From the NCBI GenBank assembly GCA_026120185.1, contig JANUWF010001275.1, positions 1 to 64,000 of the forward strand: a stretch of DNA of 64,000 nucleotides, written 5' to 3'. The stretch comes from Voacanga thouarsii (Eukaryota; Streptophyta; Magnoliopsida; Gentianales; Apocynaceae). A model generated the notes under the pieces. That model was not told the origin of the DNA, did not search any database, and was given only the letters and a program-made list of their open reading frames with translations. Numbering within the stretch: the stretch's first letter is position 1; every line of letters begins with the position of its first letter. Both the position numbers and the translations under genes were made by a program. Shown here piece after piece: positions 1-12,058 of the stretch.

Positions 1-1136
1 GCACATTTCTCACAAGCATGAAAAATATCCTTAAATTCCTTATCATCAACATATAATTCCTTCACAAGTTCAAAACCAAGAAGTTTAGCATCCAAAAAGT
101 TTAGTAGTGCATAACTTCGAGATAGTGCATCTGCTACCACATTTTCCTTTCCCTTCTTGTATTGAATAACATAAGAAAATGTCTCAATAAACTCCATCCA
201 CTTTGCATGCCTCTTTTTCAAATTTTGTTTGCTTTTGAGGTATTTAAGTGTCTCATGATCGGTATGAATGGCAAACTCTCTTAGTAAAAGGTAGTATTGC
301 CAATATTCTAGGGTCCTCACTAAGGTAAAATGCTTTTTGTCATAGGTAGAGTAATTGAGGGCCGCCTCAGACAATTTCTCACTAAAGTTTGCAATGGGTT
401 ATCTATCTTAGGTCAAAACCGCATCTATTCCTACCCCACTTGCATCACACTCTATCTCAAATGCCTTCTCAAAGTTAGGAAGAATAAGAATTGGAGCTTG
501 GCTCAATTTATTTTTAAGGGTTTGAAAGGCTTGTTGTTGGGCTTCCTCCCACCTAAATCCCACAGTTTCCTTTACCACTTTGGTTAGAGGGGCCACTATG
601 GTGCTAAAATTTTGGATGAACCTTTTATAGAAGCTAACTAGCCCATAGAAACTACGGACTTGGGTAATGGTGGTAGGGGTGGGCCAATCTTGGATGGCTT
701 TTACTTTTTCCTTATCAACCTCAATCCCTTTGGCACTCAAAACATACCAAGGAATGTAATCCTCTCTAAATAAAAAGAGCACTTCTCCTGGTTAGCATAC
801 AATCTCTCCCTTTGGAGGGCAACAAACACACTTTAAACATGATTTAAATGATTGACATATGATTTGCTATAGATTAACATATCGTCAAAGTACACAATAA
901 CAAATTTTCCAAAGAATTCCCTCAAAACATAGTGCATTAGTTGCATGAAAGTACTAGGAGCATTAGACAATCCAAATGGCATGACAAGCCACTCATATAA
1001 TCCTTGTTTGGTTTTAAAAGCTATTTTCCATTCATCCCATTCTCTTATTCTAATTTGGTGGTAATCGGATTTCAAATCAATTTTAAAGAAAAGGCATACA
1101 CCAAAAAGCTCATCAAGCAAGTCATCTAATCTATAA
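1..1136 (-). pseudogene. Ty3/gypsy family C (copy C1): RT palm/thumb and RNase H fragment
   Basis: Minus-strand pol remnant, read right to left. From 1120 to 833 it shows the RT palm: SDYHQIRI, then PFGLSNAP, then the catalytic YFDD followed by MLIYS. After a stop near 830, 782-408 carries the RT thumb/connection (SFYGLVSFYKRFIQNFS) and the start of RNase H (ECDASGVGI). From about 270 to 1 the RNase H tail is readable ([20 protein letters not shown]), leading toward integrase beyond the left edge. Frames change between these blocks, so the gene is dead. The upstream part of the same RT lies at 10215-12058; copia A separates the two. The family is the same as the element at 26273-45567 (shared [15 protein letters not shown] and SEVNKDQRI blocks). 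Confidence 0.9.
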
Positions 1137-1141
1137 ATAGG
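1137..1141. repeat. Target-site duplication of copia A, left copy
   Basis: ATAGG directly precedes the TG of the LTR at 1142 and recurs at 10210-10214 directly after the CA end of the other LTR. Removing the element and one copy restores the RT reading across [13 protein letters not shown], so this is a genuine insertion scar. Confidence 0.95.
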
Positions 1142-2834
1142 TGTTGGGGTATCTCAAACTCGTATCCTATACGGCGTAGTGGAAAATAAAACGAGATACC
1201 ATCCCAGGACCCGCCTATGTATGGAAAACAAGACGTAAAGATAATAAAGGTAGCAGCCTTTTACCTTTGTTTGATCGTCCGAAGAACAAAATTGATCTTC
1301 GAGTTGAGGCACGATCCAGCAATCCTCTAGATCCAACTTCACGAGAGTTGAACGTCTAACCACTATAATCATAGTGTGTGATTATCTCTAATAGTAATCC
1401 ACACAGAGGAATACTCATGCACCAAAATTTCCTATGCTAGCAGAAAAAGATGGCGGCTAGGGTTCTAGACAAGAACAATCGAGAGAGAGAGAGAGAGAGA
1501 GATGACAGTGGCTGTTGTTTTTCGTGTATTAATTATCTAGCTAGGGTTTCATGTATCTCATGTATATGTTACATGAAAATCCCCTACCAAAACTGAGAAT
1601 TCTGATCCTATTAGAATTCCCTAATTTTAATTGGAAACATCTTGTTCTTACAATTACAATTTGGACCATAAATTATAACTAATTATAATTTGTCTACAAC
1701 AACTTCTCTTTCTCTCAATTAATCCCACTATGTTATCAAATAACACCTTGAGTATATAATCCTCTATTATGTATGACCTATTAGGTTTCCCGATCAATTG
1801 GTAGAAATCATGAATTAATCCAAACATCTTTGAGATTAATAATCCATAATTAATTATAATTAATCCTATTAATTCTAATCATAATTGGTTTATTAATTCA
1901 TCAATTAATAAACCCATATTCCCAAATCATGAACGGTATCTAATAACACATTATGACCACCCAAGAGGCCAGAAATTCAAATGGCTTGACATGAACCCTT
2001 CTATAACAAATTTCAGTGCAATTAACTCAATTCACCATATAATATCTAATTCGGTTTGGTATACGGAATTACTGCCAACTTCCTCTAGAATTAATTCTGG
2101 CCTGAATACAATAGTACTTATTCCAGGAACCCACTACTCTAGATGTGTATCAATTGGAACTATTTCCAATACACAATCGCCTTGGCCAAGGACTTTTCGA
2201 GTAGTAATTCCTACAAGTGGCTGTAAGATATTTTCCCCAACTATTAGGAGTGGTGAATCCTTTATTGACCATCTCAACTACTTTCGCTTACCTCACAATG
2301 TATCCAATATCCATCCATAGGCAGCCCTCGATCGAGCTCTAGAGATTGGAATCAAAGTACAAAGTTTAGCAAACAAAGTGCCTTGGAGATCTCAACTTTA
2401 AGGATACTTGCACGTCTACTATATTGAGATTATATAACTGGTACTAAATAGTTATCCATGTGATTATCTCAAAGTTAGGTCATTCAATGAACTTTTTCCA
2501 TTAACAAGCATCCATGTGTTAACTTTGAGTATCTCAATACTTATGGATATGAGGACCACTGCCTGATTCAATCAGGAAGTCTAACACATGCTAGTCTTAA
2601 TACATTAATGATGTCCTATCTTATTAATACTATGAGTTGGGACTATTTAAGTACTAACACCATCCAATGTAGTAGGAATCACATATCATAATCTCTATCC
2701 TGATTTTCTTAACACAATATTGTACTAGGGACTTTATCAAACAGTTATATTACCTAAAATAAGCAAAAGAAATTGTAAGACAAAATGTGTCATATACAGT
2801 GTACAAGTAAATGCCTCTAGGCATAACACTAACA
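1142..2834 (-). repeat. 3' LTR of copia A
   Basis: 1,693-bp LTR beginning TGTTGGGGTATC and ending ACACTAACA on the plus strand; in element sense it runs TGTTAGTG to CCCCAACA. It contains a (GA)n tract at 1481-1502. A TATATA-type sequence near 1752-1759 (minus sense) recurs in the other copies and may be the promoter. Related LTR copies are at 8506-10209, 23578-24969 and 42200-43964. Confidence 0.95.
1991..2320 (+). other. 109-codon ORF antisense to the copia A LTR
   Basis: Open frame starting MNPSITNFSA and ending HNVSNIHP, lying on the strand opposite to the element's sense direction. The same frame is open with the same length in the other LTR (9343-9672) and is recognisable but altered in the LTR copies at 23706-24109 and 43058-43363. 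It has no domain I recognise, no signal peptide and no membrane segment. It may be chance openness of a repeated sequence; nothing here proves expression. Confidence 0.4.
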
Positions 2835-2847
2835 AACTCCTACTTGA
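2835..2847 (-). other. Polypurine tract of copia A
   Basis: On the minus strand a purine-rich AAGTAGGAGTT abuts the first bases (TGTTAG) of the 3' LTR, the position where plus-strand DNA synthesis is primed. It resembles the AAGTGGGAGATT type usual in plant copia elements. Confidence 0.75.
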
Positions 2848-2848
2848 A

Positions 2849-4264
2849 CTAGAGCCAATCATTCATGTATCTAATACCGAATGACTCAACATGATAATTA
2901 TGTTTCTTTTGGGATAGTTCTTTCGGAAGCGGGTCAGCTATGTTCTCGTTCGTGGGAACTCTCTCTATCTCTATTTCTTTAGCTGTTTCAAAAACAGCTA
3001 TGTAATCAGCTTCTGTCGTAGAGTTGGCAATAGTCTCTTGTTTGAAACTTTTCCAACTTATTGCCCCTTTGCACAACGTAAACGCATAGCTAAATTGTGA
3101 TTTGAAATTGTATTTGTCAGATTGAAAACTGGCATTAGTATACATGTTTATTTTCAAATCACTGTATCCATATATTAAGAACACATCCTTATTCCTTCAT
3201 AAGTACTTAAGGATATTCTTTACAGCCACCCAATGACCCTCACCAAGGTCAGACTGGTATCTGCTCCTCAAACTGAGAGCATAAGATACATCAGACCCAA
3301 GTACATATCATAGCATACATGATATATCCAATCGCCGAGACACATGGAATCTTACTCATATGATCCCTTTGAACTTGTGTGTTGGGAGACATCGACTTTG
3401 AAAGGTTTACACCATGTGACATGGGTAAGAACCCCTTTTTGGATTGATCCATGCTAAACCTCTTTACTACTTTATCTATGTATGTCGATCGTGAAAGACC
3501 TAGCAACCTTTTGGATCTGTTTTTATAGATCCTTATTCCGAGAATATAGATTACTTCACCAAGGTCTTTCATAAAGAATTGTTTGGACAACCAAACTTTA
3601 ACCGTTTGCAAGACAGGTATATCATTTCCTATTAGCAATATGTCATTTACATAAAGCAGTAAGAAAATGATTGCACTCCTACTAACCTTCTTGTATACAT
3701 AAGGCTCATCCATATTTTGAATGAAACCAAACTCTATGAATGTTTCATCAAAATGGATATTCCAACTTCTAGAAACTTGCTTAAGTCCATAAATAGACCT
3801 TTACAGCTTACACACCTTTGTGCTATCATTAGATGTGAAACCCTCAGGTTGCGTCATATACATTTCCTTAATCAGATTTCCATTTAGGAAAGCAGTTTTC
3901 ACATCCATTTGCCAAATATCATAATCATTATGAGCAGAATGGCTAGGAGTATCCTGATAGATTTCAACATGGCTACTGACGAGAAGGTTTCATCATAATT
4001 AATACCATATTGTTGACGATAACCCTTCGCCATAAGTCGTGCTTTATAGGTAACTAAGTTATCATCCATGTCCGTTTTCTTCTTGAAAACTCACTTACAC
4101 CCAATAGGTTTAATTCCTTTAGGTGGGTCAATTAAAGTCCATACTTAGTTGTCATACATGGAATCCATCTTTGACTTCATGACCTCAAGCCATTTGCCAG
4201 ATTCTAAACTGTTTAGAACATCCTTGTAAGTAGTAGGTAGTGGGCTCATCTTTATCTATAAGCA
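2849..4264 (-). pseudogene. Copia A reverse transcriptase and RNase H, degenerate
   Basis: Read from 4264 leftward. A copia RT is recognisable in pieces: VTYKARLMAKGYRQ and YDIWQMDVKTAFLNG around 4060-3880, YGLKQ near 3790, then an open stretch 3713-3291 with LLYVNDILLIG. Here the usual catalytic YVDD reads YVND, a loss of one metal-binding aspartate. GLSRSTYIDKVVKRFSMDQ and SAIGYIMYAM follow. The RNase H end is at 3184-2849 (TNASFQSD, SWKSFKQETIANSTTEADY), ending in YMNDWL just before the PPT. Stops and frameshifts separate the blocks, for example two in-frame stops around 4130-4170. Confidence 0.9.
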
Positions 4265-5434
4265 TTACGTCATTGTGGTCACTGATGGGAAATCTATATC
4301 TCTCAGGTGCCACAATATCCTACTAGATCTACAAGGTTCTTGTGTAATAGAAGGTTCATCTATTCTCTCAATAGATGTGGGGTTAGACGGTTGATCCTTG
4401 TTTGTTTGATCTTTATGAACTTTACTAAGTTCAATCTTACCCCCACTGTCCCATTTGAGCATGTGCTCATTCTCTAAGAAGACGACATGCTTCGAAACAA
4501 ATAATTTATTTTCAGAGGATAGGTAGAAGTAATATCTGAAAGATTCTTTTAGATATCTAACAAACAAACATTTGTCAAACTTACTATCAAGTTTATCTGA
4601 TTGTATCCTTTTGACAAAAGCAGGATAACCCCATACTCGCAAGTGAGATAACTTTGGTTTCTTATCAAAGAACATCTCAAATTGGATAGAATCAACCGTT
4701 TTTGTCGAAAATCTATTCAGTATATAAACAAAAGTCTCTAGTGCATACCCCCAAAATGATTTTGGTAGGTCTGCAGAAGCTATCATGGTTCGTACCATGT
4801 CTAGAAGGGTTCGATTCCTTCTCTCAGATACACCGCTATATTGTGGTGTATGTGGTGAAGTCCATTAAGATAATATCCCATTATCTCTCGGATAACTCGT
4901 AAACTCTTGGCTCAAGTATTCTCCTCCTCAATCAGATCTTAGAGACTTTATACTTTTGCCAAGTTATTTCTCTATTTCATTCTTAAAGTCTTTGAACCTT
5001 TCAAAGGCCTCAGATTTGTATTTCATTAAATACAAATATCCGTATCGTGAGAAATCATCGATAAATGTTATGAAATGGTTATAACCTCCTCTTGCTTGTA
5101 TTGACATTGGGCCACATACATCAGAATGTATGAGTTCTAATAACTCCTTGGCCCGTTCTCTTTTTCTTGAAAAAGGAGTTTTAGTTATTTTACCTAGTAA
5201 ACAAGACTGTCTTGTGCCATATGATTTATAATTAAATGACCCTAAGTCACCAAGCTTGTGTAACTTAGAAACACGATTTTCGTTTAGATGGCCTAAATGA
5301 GAATGCCATAAGTAAAAGGTGTTAGAGTTATCCATTTTAGGTTTCCTATTGTTTATATTGAGATCTGGATTATCCAAATCTAGAACATATAAACCATTAA
5401 CCAAAGTTACTGAACCATAATGAATATCACTCAA
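4265..5434 (-). pseudogene. Copia A integrase, degenerate
   Basis: Two open stretches. 5434-4964 holds the GAG-pre-integrase zinc region (WHSHLGHLNENR, then CLLGKITKTPF) and the start of the catalytic core (ELLELIHSDVCGPM with the first Asp; FIDDFSRYGYLYL). 4798-4265 holds the core's C-terminal side and the GKKP-type region (SFWGYALETFVYILNRF, KPKLSHLRVWG). The stretch 4799-4963 between them, which should carry the PQQNG/E segment of the D-D-E site, lies in shifted frames. The enzyme would insert cDNA into the host genome; this copy cannot be functional. Confidence 0.88.
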
Positions 5435-5464
5435 TGAAAAAGAACAACATTTATACTTATATAT

Positions 5465-6115
5465 CTAATGAAATCCATATAAGTCTAAACACGCAACTAA
5501 GATAATGTTTTTCATTAAAACTGGTACATAATAACAAATTTGTAGTTCTAGAATTACTCCCGAAGGCAGGTTCAGCTCGTATGTCCCCATAGCAAGTGCA
5601 GCAACCTTTGCCCCATTTGTAGTACGTAGGTCCACATCGCCTTTATCTAGCCTTTTACTACTCTTTAGTCCCTGCAAGTTATTGCACAAATAAGATCCAC
5701 ATCCAGTATCTATCACCCATATCTTATTTTTAAAGATAGTATTTATCTCAAGCATAAATATGCCTGGAGTAGAAGTAGAAGTACTTGTAAGCTTCTCCTT
5801 CTGCTTTTTATCCTTAATGGTCTCCAAATAGGCTTTGTAGTTGCGCCTCGAGTGGCCCATCTTCCCATAATGATGGCATGGACTCTTAGGAGCTGCGTCC
5901 TTCTTGTTCACATCACATTTAGACTTCATGGGAGCCTTATTCTTCTTCTTTTGAACTTTCTTCTTTGAAGAGGAAGATTCTACCATTAAAACTGCACTGG
6001 AATCCTTCTTCATGGAGGACTCCACAGTTTTGAGAAGATTGATCAACTCCAGAATAGTGGACTCAATCTTGTTCATCTGATAGTTAATCACAAATTGTGA
6101 GAAATTATTAGGCAA
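5465..6115 (-). pseudogene. Copia A nucleocapsid and aspartic protease region
   Basis: 216-codon open stretch. A lysine-rich linker (residues 50-67) precedes a CCHC-type zinc knuckle at residues 80-93. It keeps the first Cys and the His, but the second and third cysteines read Tyr, so it could not bind zinc normally. The protease follows with IDTG at residues 135-138 (D-T-G active site, near 5710) in the usual WVIDTGCGSYL context. It is separated from the upstream gag by one stop at about 6118. The downstream GAG-pre-integrase begins after a further stop near 5460. Confidence 0.85.
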
Positions 6116-6118
6116 AGA

Positions 6119-6601
6119 TTATAGAATTAAGTCAACACTTAAGTCATGATCCATTGCAAACCCGAGAAATCCAAGCTTCTCTATCAAGCCCAATATCTTT
6201 AGTTCATGAGTGGCCACAAAAGAACCCTCTACCATTTTGCAACGAAATAGTTGCTTCGCAATCTCATATCTATCAGTTTTGGCTTGGGCATCAAACAGCT
6301 CTCGAAGATATAAAATAATCGATAAAGCATCCATATGCTCGTTCTGTTTTTGCAACTCGGGAGTCATGGATGCCAAGATAATACATGATGTTGTATCACT
6401 GTCCTCCTTGTGCCTTTTGTGGATAGCATGGTCATTAGCATGAGCATCTTGGGCTGGTGGTGATGGAATAAGAGCATCTAGCACATAGAGCAATTTTTTC
6501 GATTTGAGAACGATTCTCAAATTTCTATACCAGTCGAGATAGTTTGATTCGGTTAACTTGTTGGTTTCCAAAATGCTACTTAAGTTCAATTTTGTTGACA
6601 T
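6119..6601 (-). pseudogene. Copia A Gag, N-terminal part
   Basis: Starts at an ATG at 6601-6599 and reads MSTKLNLSSILETNKLTES, the usual N-terminus of plant copia Gag (UBN2-type), followed by YLDWYRNLRIVL and LRELFDAQAK. 160 codons are open until a stop; the frame continues after it as LPNNFSQFVINY in the next stretch. Gag forms the cytoplasmic virus-like particle. The start was chosen because it is the first ATG of the conserved Gag and lies downstream of the PBS in element sense. Confidence 0.88.
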
Positions 6602-8490
6602 GATGCAAGTGACCTATATATAAAGATAGAGAGCATTAGCTACTTGTATATGCACATGATATGCATATAATTAGGACTTTAATTAAGTGCATTTTTACTC
6701 CTCTATTTTACTCAAACCAATAGCCCCCACTACTGATTCGGGAAAGCCCGTTGCAAGCTTTCCTAGTGGACCAGTATCCGAATTCCTCAAGAATAACCTT
6801 AGGTTTGCCCAACAAGCCACCCTTAAGTTTATTGATAGGTATCCAATACCAATTACATCGTATGTAACTACCGGATTATTGGGTGATTAACAGTTTTTAA
6901 TCTTAAAGCCTTTTGGGCTATCCCAATTTTTCCTCTAAATTTCTTTATGCTTGAGTTTGCCCAATTGGGATAAAGATTTTAGTTAAACCGGGCCCATTAA
7001 TTAGGAATTTAATTTATAGCTTGAACATGTCCGATGTCAAGTAGGCTTTGCCCAACAACCTAATCTCGAAAAAGGACTCGTCGTTCTTACTATATTAACG
7101 AAATGAATTAGGTTTGATATTAATTGAGGGATTTGTTCCTTTTAATGATTTCATTGAATGACATGCATAAGAATCAATAAATCACATAATTGATAATCAT
7201 GGTAATAAAGTGATTACGTGGTATGGTTATGGTCTTTGACCTAAATTAATTTCTTTGAGCCATAAAAGAAATTAATAGAGTTAACCCTATGTGTTCATGT
7301 ATGATTTAAGTAGAAGATCTTACCTTCTCGCCTTGTTTTGGTTACCATCTCTAAAATTAAAAATAATTATACTCCTATCTAACTTATGTAAACTAATTAC
7401 ATAATTTCCTAAAGAGGGAAAACCCCGAGTTACATTCGACTCGAGGGGAGTTAGATGAGAAGAGAATTATACAAGAATTCTACAGAAGGCAGGGCATGCA
7501 GGCCCTATTCCATAAAAATCCAAAACTGTAAAATGCATGAACAAATATAATTGGTTTTAGTCCATAACCATCCACCATGCCATTCACTATGCTTAAACAA
7601 AATAAACATATACTTTTTATTATTCCAAAATCACTATTTTGGAAAAATAAAACAAAATCTAAAATTAATATTTTAGAAAAATACATTAATTTCAAAATTC
7701 TAAAATCACTATTTTGAAAAATAAAATTGTTTGTCTCAAAATTAATTTTGAGAAAATGCTTTTGGGTCTCGTCTCGCAACAATAACGGTGGTCCTACTGG
7801 CTGATCAGTGGTTGGGGGTCAAGGGGGCAGCGCCCCTGTGCAAAATTTTTTATTTTGCCGCCTCTCATCAAATGAGATTTTTTCCTTTTCAAAATTCTAT
7901 TCCAATTTTTTTTTTTTTTTTAAACAGCTGGATCGTGCAAAACAAAGCATAACATATGCTGGCTCTGTTTAGGTTTCCAAAAATTTTTCTCTTCCAAAAA
8001 CGATTTCTGGACATCATGAATAGAATGGAACCTGCGCCGGTTTGGAGGCCAGAGGCAGCGTCGGCCGTAGTCGAGAAATGGCGGCGATTTTCAAAAAAAT
8101 TTTCCAGAAACAATTTCGGTGCCCTAATCTTCTGCAGAATTTTAGTGATAACAATTCTAAACAGAATTTTCTGTTTTAAAGCTTAAAACAACAACCAATT
8201 TGTTAGTTTAGACAAAACAAAACAGAAAATCAAATTCACAAGATGAAATGGAGGGCAACTACCATGTTTAAGAAAATATTTTTCTATAGAAAATTCTTAG
8301 CACATAAAGAAAGAACCTTTCGAAATATGCTATAACTTTTACAGAATCATATTGTGTTGCAGACCAAACCCACAAAGCTCGAAATGATTTCGACTCTAGT
8401 GAAAATGATTTTCACAGCGAACAAAGACAAACACGAACACATGAAAACAGTTTTTCATGCTAGAACAATGCCCGTAGACCACATATAGCA
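6602..8490 (-). other. Untranslated leader of copia A
   Basis: About 1.9 kb between PBS and gag with no conserved coding frame. Short ORFs on both strands are low-complexity and disagree with any retroelement domain. It contains a T-run at about 7907-7921 and an A/T-rich stretch at 7600-7760 with repeated TTTTGGAAAAA/TTTTGAAAAA-like units. No second gene is visible. Confidence 0.6.
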
Positions 8491-8504
8491 TGGCTCTGAT
8501 ACCA
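8491..8504 (-). other. Primer binding site of copia A (tRNA-Met initiator)
   Basis: On the minus strand the sequence TGGTATCAGAGCCA begins one base inside the CCAACA end of the 5' LTR. This matches the complement of the 3' end of plant initiator tRNA-Met, the usual primer of plant copia elements, and shows that the right-hand LTR is the 5' LTR. Confidence 0.92.
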
Positions 8505-8505
8505 T

Positions 8506-10209
8506 TGTTGGGGTATCTCAAGCTCGTATCCTATACGGCGCAGTGAAAAATAAAATGAGAAACCATTCCAGGACCTACCTATGTATGGAAAACAAGAATA
8601 AAGATAAATAAGGTAGCAGCTTTTTACTTTTGTTTGGTCATCTGAAGAACAAAATTGATCTTCGTGTTGAGGCGTGATCCAGCAATCCTCTAGATCTAAC
8701 TTCACGAGAGTTGAGCGTCTAACCACTATAATCATAGTGTGTGATTATCTCCAACAATAATCCACATAAAGGAATACTCATGCACCAAATTTCCAGTGCT
8801 AGCAGAAAAAGATGGCAGCTAGCGTTCTTCACAAGAACAATCGAGAAAGAGAGAAAAGAGTGAAAGTTATTTTTCGTGTGTTAATTATCTAGCTAGGGTT
8901 TCGTGTATATCATCTCTATGTTACACAAAAATCCCCTACCAAAACTGAGAATTCTAATCCTAGTAGAATTCCCTAATTTTAATTAAAAATATCAAGTTCT
9001 CACAATTACAATTTGGACCATAAATTATAACTAATTATAATTTGTCCACAACACCTTCTCTTTATCTCAATTAAGCCCGCTATGTTATCAAATAACACCT
9101 TAAGTATATAATCCTCTATTGTGTGTGACCTATTAAGTTTCCCAGTCAATTGGTAGAAATCATGAATTAATCCAAACATCTTTGAGATTAATAATCCATA
9201 ATTAATTAGAATTAATCCTCTTAATTCTAATCAGAATTGGTTTATTAATTCATCAATTAATAAACCCATATTCCCAAATCATGAACGGTATCTAGCAACA
9301 CATCATGACTACCCAAGAGTCCAGAAAGTCAAGTGGCTTAACATGAACCCATCTATAACAAACTTCAGTGCAATTAACTCCTTTCACCATACAATTGCTC
9401 ATTCGGTTTGGTATACGGAATTAGTGCCAACTCCCTCCAGAATTAATTCTGGCTTGAATACAAAAGTACTTGTTCCAGGAACCCACTACTCTAGATGTGT
9501 ATCATTTGGAACTATTTCCAATACACTATCACTTTGGCCAAAGACTTCTCGAATAGTAATTCCTACAAGTGGCCGTGAGATATTCGCCCCCACTATTAGG
9601 AGTGGTGAATCCTTTATTGACCCTCTCAACTATTTTCGTTTACCTCACAATGTACCTAATGTCCATCCATAGGCGGCCCTCGATCGAGCTCCAGAGACTG
9701 GAATCAAAGTACAATGCTCAGCAAACAAAGTACCTTGGAGATCTCAAGTCTAAGGATACTTACACGTTTATTATATTGAGAATATATCATAGGTACTAAA
9801 TAGTTATCCATGTGATTATCTCAAAGCTAGGTTATGCAATGAACTTGTTCTATTAACAAGCATCCATATGTTAACTTTGAGTATCTCAATACTTACAGAT
9901 ATAAGAACAACCGCCTGATCAAATCAGGAAGTCTAACACATGCTAGTCTTAATGCATTAATGATATCTTGTCTTTTGAAAACTATGACTATGGATTATAT
10001 AAGTACTAACACCATATAGTGTAGTAGGAATCACATATCATGTTCTCTATCATGATTTCCTTAACACAATATTATCTATGAGACTTTATCGAATAGTTAT
10101 ATTACTTAAAGTAAACAAAAAAACTGTAAGATAAATAATGCCTTTTTATTAAAATAAAATATGTCATATACAATGTACAAGTGATTGCCTGTAGGGTAGA
10201 ACACTAACA
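8506..10209 (-). repeat. 5' LTR of copia A
   Basis: 1,704-bp LTR, TGTTGGGG to ACTAACA on the plus strand, the partner of 1142-2834. Differences from the other LTR are scattered substitutions and small indels. An antisense 109-codon ORF (9343-9672) is again open. Promoter function is expected here in element sense (leftward); a TATATA-like sequence near 9112 sits at the same place as in the other copies. Confidence 0.95.
9343..9672 (+). other. 109-codon antisense ORF in the copia A 5' LTR
   Basis: Second copy of the antisense ORF: MNPSITNFSA at the start, HNVPNVHP at the end, same length as at 1991-2320 although the LTRs have diverged by about 10%. Many changes are amino-acid changes, so no clear selection is evident. 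No recognised domain. Confidence 0.4.
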
Positions 10210-10214
10210 ATAGG
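10210..10214. repeat. Target-site duplication of copia A, right copy
   Basis: ATAGG, identical to 1137-1141. Confidence 0.95.
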
Positions 10215-11250
10215 ATAGCGGTACTTTACTGTGATGTTGTTGTTAGCGCGACAATCCATACATATACGCCATGTCCCATCCTTTTTGGGCACCAAGAGAA
10301 TCGGAACCGCACATGAGCTTAGGCTATCTCTCACATGTTCTTTCTCAAGTAATACCTCTACTTGTTTTTTCAATTAGTTGGACTCCTCTGGGTTACTTCC
10401 ATCTGCCGGTCGGTTGGGGATGATGGCTTCGGGCACAAAGTCGATTTGATGTTCAATCCTTCTTATGGGTGGTAGTCTTCCGGGCACCTCCTTTTAGAAA
10501 AAATATCTTCAAATTCTTGAAGAATAGCTTCAATTTCATTAGGCAAATACAATGTTGAATGATTCATAGAAACATAAGAACCTTTGCATAAAAGAAGAAT
10601 AATCGGTTCCTTAGCTTCTATAGCCTCTATGACCTCACTTTCTTTTGCAAAGTAATTCACTCTTCTTTTACCTCCCCTCTCTTATCCTTACTCACTCCTA
10701 TCCTTGATTGTCAAAGGTATTTGTTTGTCCATCATCTCTCTCAACTTTTTTTCTTTCCTCTCTTATTTTTTCTTCTCAATTTCTTATTTTTATTTGACAT
10801 CTTGCGCTCCCTTCTTCTTTTCTTTTTCCTTCATGATTCTTTGATCTTTGTTCACCTCACTAGGGGCTATAGGGATGAAGGTAAACTTAGTTCCCTCCTT
10901 GAGTAGGGAATAAGTATTCTTCCTCCCAGCATGCTTTACATGCCTATCATATTGCCAAGGTCTCCCTAGGAGCAAGTGACCCGCTTGCATGGGTACCACA
11001 TTACATAGCACATCATCCTTGTACTTTCCCATCTCAAAAGGCACCAAAACTTATTTGTTTACTCTCAATTCCCCACTATTGTTCAATCATTGCAATTTGT
11101 AGGGCTTGGGGTGTTTAATCTATCTCATGTCCAATTCTTCAACTAAGGTTGCACTAATCACGTTAGTGCAACTCCCACTATCGATAATGACACTACAAGG
11201 GGTTTTGTTGATTAGATACCTAGTGTAGAAAATGTTCTCTCTTTATTGGT
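10215..11250 (-). pseudogene. Gypsy C1 protease C-terminal region, spacer and RT N-terminus
   Basis: Minus-strand continuation of C1. At 11200-11050 the remains of the aspartic protease are visible (an S-C-T-N-V-I-like block and a PYKLQ block). 11047-10790 is open (VVPMQAGHLLLGRPWQYDR, IAPSEVNKDQRI) and passes into a Lys/Glu-rich spacer. 10660-10463 reads NYFAKESEVIEAIE, LCKGSY and LQEFEDIFSK, the approach to RT. 10373-10215 holds the RT start: [18 protein letters not shown] and KYRYP, where the copia insertion cuts it. Frames change between blocks. Confidence 0.87.
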
Positions 11251-11254
11251 GATC

Positions 11255-12058
11255 TTAGCCTTCAATGGCTTGTGAATTCAATGACCTTCTTGTGACTCCC
11301 ACCAAAGAGTATTCTTGACCAACAACTTCCCCTTCATCACTTTCCTCATCCCTATTTCCCTTTTGGTCTCTTTGGTACCTCTCTCCCTCTTTTTCTTTGT
11401 CCGTAGACACCTCACCATAGGGATTAGTATACATCATTCTCTTGCTTGGACACTCATGGGAAGCATGTCCATATCCATTGCACTTAAAACACTTGATATC
11501 CCTATTCCTTTGTGGCCTCTCAATGGCATTTCACTTGTCCTTGTTCCAACCTTCCCAAGGTTTCCAATCCTCTATTGGTTTGTTGAAGTCCCTTTGGAAT
11601 GGCTTAGGGGCTTCATCCTTCTTAATTGGCATCTTACTAGTACTGTTAGGGTTTGGGAGTGGTGGTCTAGTAAATGCCCTCCTCTTTAATTTCCTTTCAA
11701 TCTTCATAGCGGCATACACCATATCCTCCAATCGTTCATAGGGGTGCAATTCTACCAAATTGGTAACTTCCTTATTTAATCATCCTAAGAACCTTGCCCT
11801 AGGATCCTCATTGATTTGAGCTCTCATCAACATTACTTCCATCTCTTTCTGGTAATCTTCCACACTCTTGTTCCCATGCTTGAGTGATTGGAGCCTTTGG
11901 TAAAGTTCATTGTAGTAATGGTGTGGTGTAAACCTAGCCCTCATCATATCTTTCAACAAATTATAGCTAGCCATGGTTTCCATTCACATTTGTCTCCTTT
12001 ATGCACTAATTTGCTCCTACCAAACCAAAACATACTCTCAAAATCCTCTGATAGCCAA
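11255..12058 (-). pseudogene. Gypsy C1 Gag, 5'-truncated
   Basis: Read from 12058 leftward: remains of the FWFGRSKL block, then 11983-11780 with YNLLKDMMRARFTPHHYYNE and QRLQSLKHGNKSVEDY (retrotransposon Gag domain), 11758-11531 (VELHPYERLEDMVYAAMKIE), an intact CCHC zinc knuckle near 11490-11450 (C-F-K-C-N-G-Y-G-H-A-S-H-E-C), and an acidic tail ending near 11255. The N-terminal third of Gag and the element's 5' LTR are missing: element B1 begins at 12059 and the continuation does not appear on its other side. Confidence 0.87.

Larger units (their letters stand above)
1142..10209 (-). mobile_element. Complete Ty1/copia LTR retrotransposon, family A
   Basis: A 9,068-bp element in minus orientation, nested inside the RT of gypsy copy C1. 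It has two LTRs (1142-2834 and 8506-10209), a tRNA-Met PBS next to the right-hand (5') LTR, a PPT next to the left-hand (3') LTR, and domains in copia order GAG-PR-INT-RT-RH on the minus strand. TSD ATAGG flanks it. All domains carry stops or frameshifts, so it is structurally complete but not coding-competent. By eye the LTRs match at about 88-91% in their outer 240 bp, which makes it an old insertion. I did not assign it to a named copia clade. Confidence 0.95.

Noticed and set aside
330..587. 85-codon plus-strand ORF as a gene
   Set aside because: It is the antisense shadow of the gypsy C1 RT/RNase H read on the minus strand.
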